Shown piece by piece: positions 5,227-5,421 of a DNA stretch of 5,421 nt. The DNA comes from an uncultured Clostridia bacterium (GTDB taxonomy: Bacteria; Bacillota_A; Clostridia; Christensenellales; Aristaeellaceae), in NCBI GenBank assembly GCA_934645275.1, contig CAKUDW010000153.1, positions 1-5,421 on the forward strand, written 5' to 3'. A model generated the notes under the pieces. That model saw only the letters and a list, made by a program, of their open reading frames with translations. It had not been told where the DNA came from and did not search any database. Both the position numbers and the translations under genes were made by a program. The stretch's first letter is position 1, and each line of letters starts with the position of its first letter.

Positions 5227-5421
5227 ACAGCGTCGTGCATGGCCCGAATATTGAAATTGGCGATTACACGATGTACAATGATTTCGTGCGCGACCCGCGC
5301 GACTTTGAAAAGAACAATGTGTTGTACCACTATCCGATCAACAACGACAAACTGAAAATTGGAAAATTCTGTTCCATTGCCTGCGGTGCAAAATTCCTGT
5401 TCACCAGCGCGAACCACGCGA
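5172..5421 (+). CDS. Vat/XAT-type hexapeptide acyltransferase (3' end missing)
   Basis: From ATG 5172 the frame is open to the window edge; 83 residues are visible of a protein that normally has about 210. The sequence shows HGPNIEIGDYTMYNDFV (23-39), then FEKNNVLYHYPINNDKLKIG (45-64) and KFCSIACGAKFLFTSANH (65-82). These are the hexapeptide left-handed beta-helix turns and the conserved loop of the xenobiotic acyltransferase group (streptogramin A acetyltransferase Vat, CatB-type chloramphenicol acetyltransferase). His82 falls where Vat(D) carries its catalytic general base. Such enzymes move acetyl from acetyl-CoA to a hydroxyl of a small molecule in the cytoplasm. Many chromosomal relatives have unknown substrates, so antibiotic resistance is possible but not shown. 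It overlaps the flavodoxin gene by 55 nt, has its own strong ribosome binding site, and shares its operator-controlled promoter. Confidence 0.9.
   Translation, partial: MEPGKIYPRTGDTQTVYLNSVVHGPNIEIGDYTMYNDFVRDPRDFEKNNVLYHYPINNDKLKIGKFCSIACGAKFLFTSANHA

Overview
The window is a compact stretch of bacterial chromosome with every gene on the + strand. It has moderately high GC, strong GGAGG-type ribosome binding sites and textbook sigma-A promoters. The gene set (FmdE-like zinc-finger protein, C69 dipeptidase, TetR regulator, flavodoxin-domain protein, Vat/XAT-type hexapeptide acyltransferase) points to an anaerobic member of the Bacillota, class Clostridia, probably a gut lineage. That assignment rests on gene content and expression signals, not on a marker gene.

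Layout. (1) Bases 1-1590: the 3' part of an FmdE-family gene (1-408), followed 20 nt later by an exported protein of unknown function (429-1550), closed by a clear intrinsic terminator (1566-1588). (2) Bases 1603-4556: a near-consensus promoter drives a TetR-family regulator (1681-2292), a small alpha/beta hydrolase with a GTG start (2349-3065) and a C69-family dipeptidase (3090-4556). A 22-bp near-perfect palindrome lies between the regulator and the hydrolase. (3) Bases 4590-5421: a second near-consensus promoter with 17-bp inverted arms around its -10 box drives a flavodoxin-domain protein (4666-5226). A Vat-like acyltransferase (from 5172, running off the window) overlaps its 3' end by 55 nt.

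How the genes may work together. Block 2 looks like an autoregulated operon in which the TetR protein controls a hydrolase and a peptidase; the substrates cannot be read from the sequence. Block 3 looks like a tightly repressed, probably inducible pair of a small flavoprotein-like protein and a xenobiotic acyltransferase. The repressor for block 3 is not identified: the arms there do not resemble the palindrome next to the tetR gene, so it may lie outside the window.

No tRNA, rRNA, CRISPR array, insertion sequence or phage gene was seen. The most notable signals are regulatory: the two operator-like palindromes, and an in-frame A-AAA-AAC heptamer in the overlap between the flavodoxin and acyltransferase genes that could in principle allow a -1 frameshift fusion.
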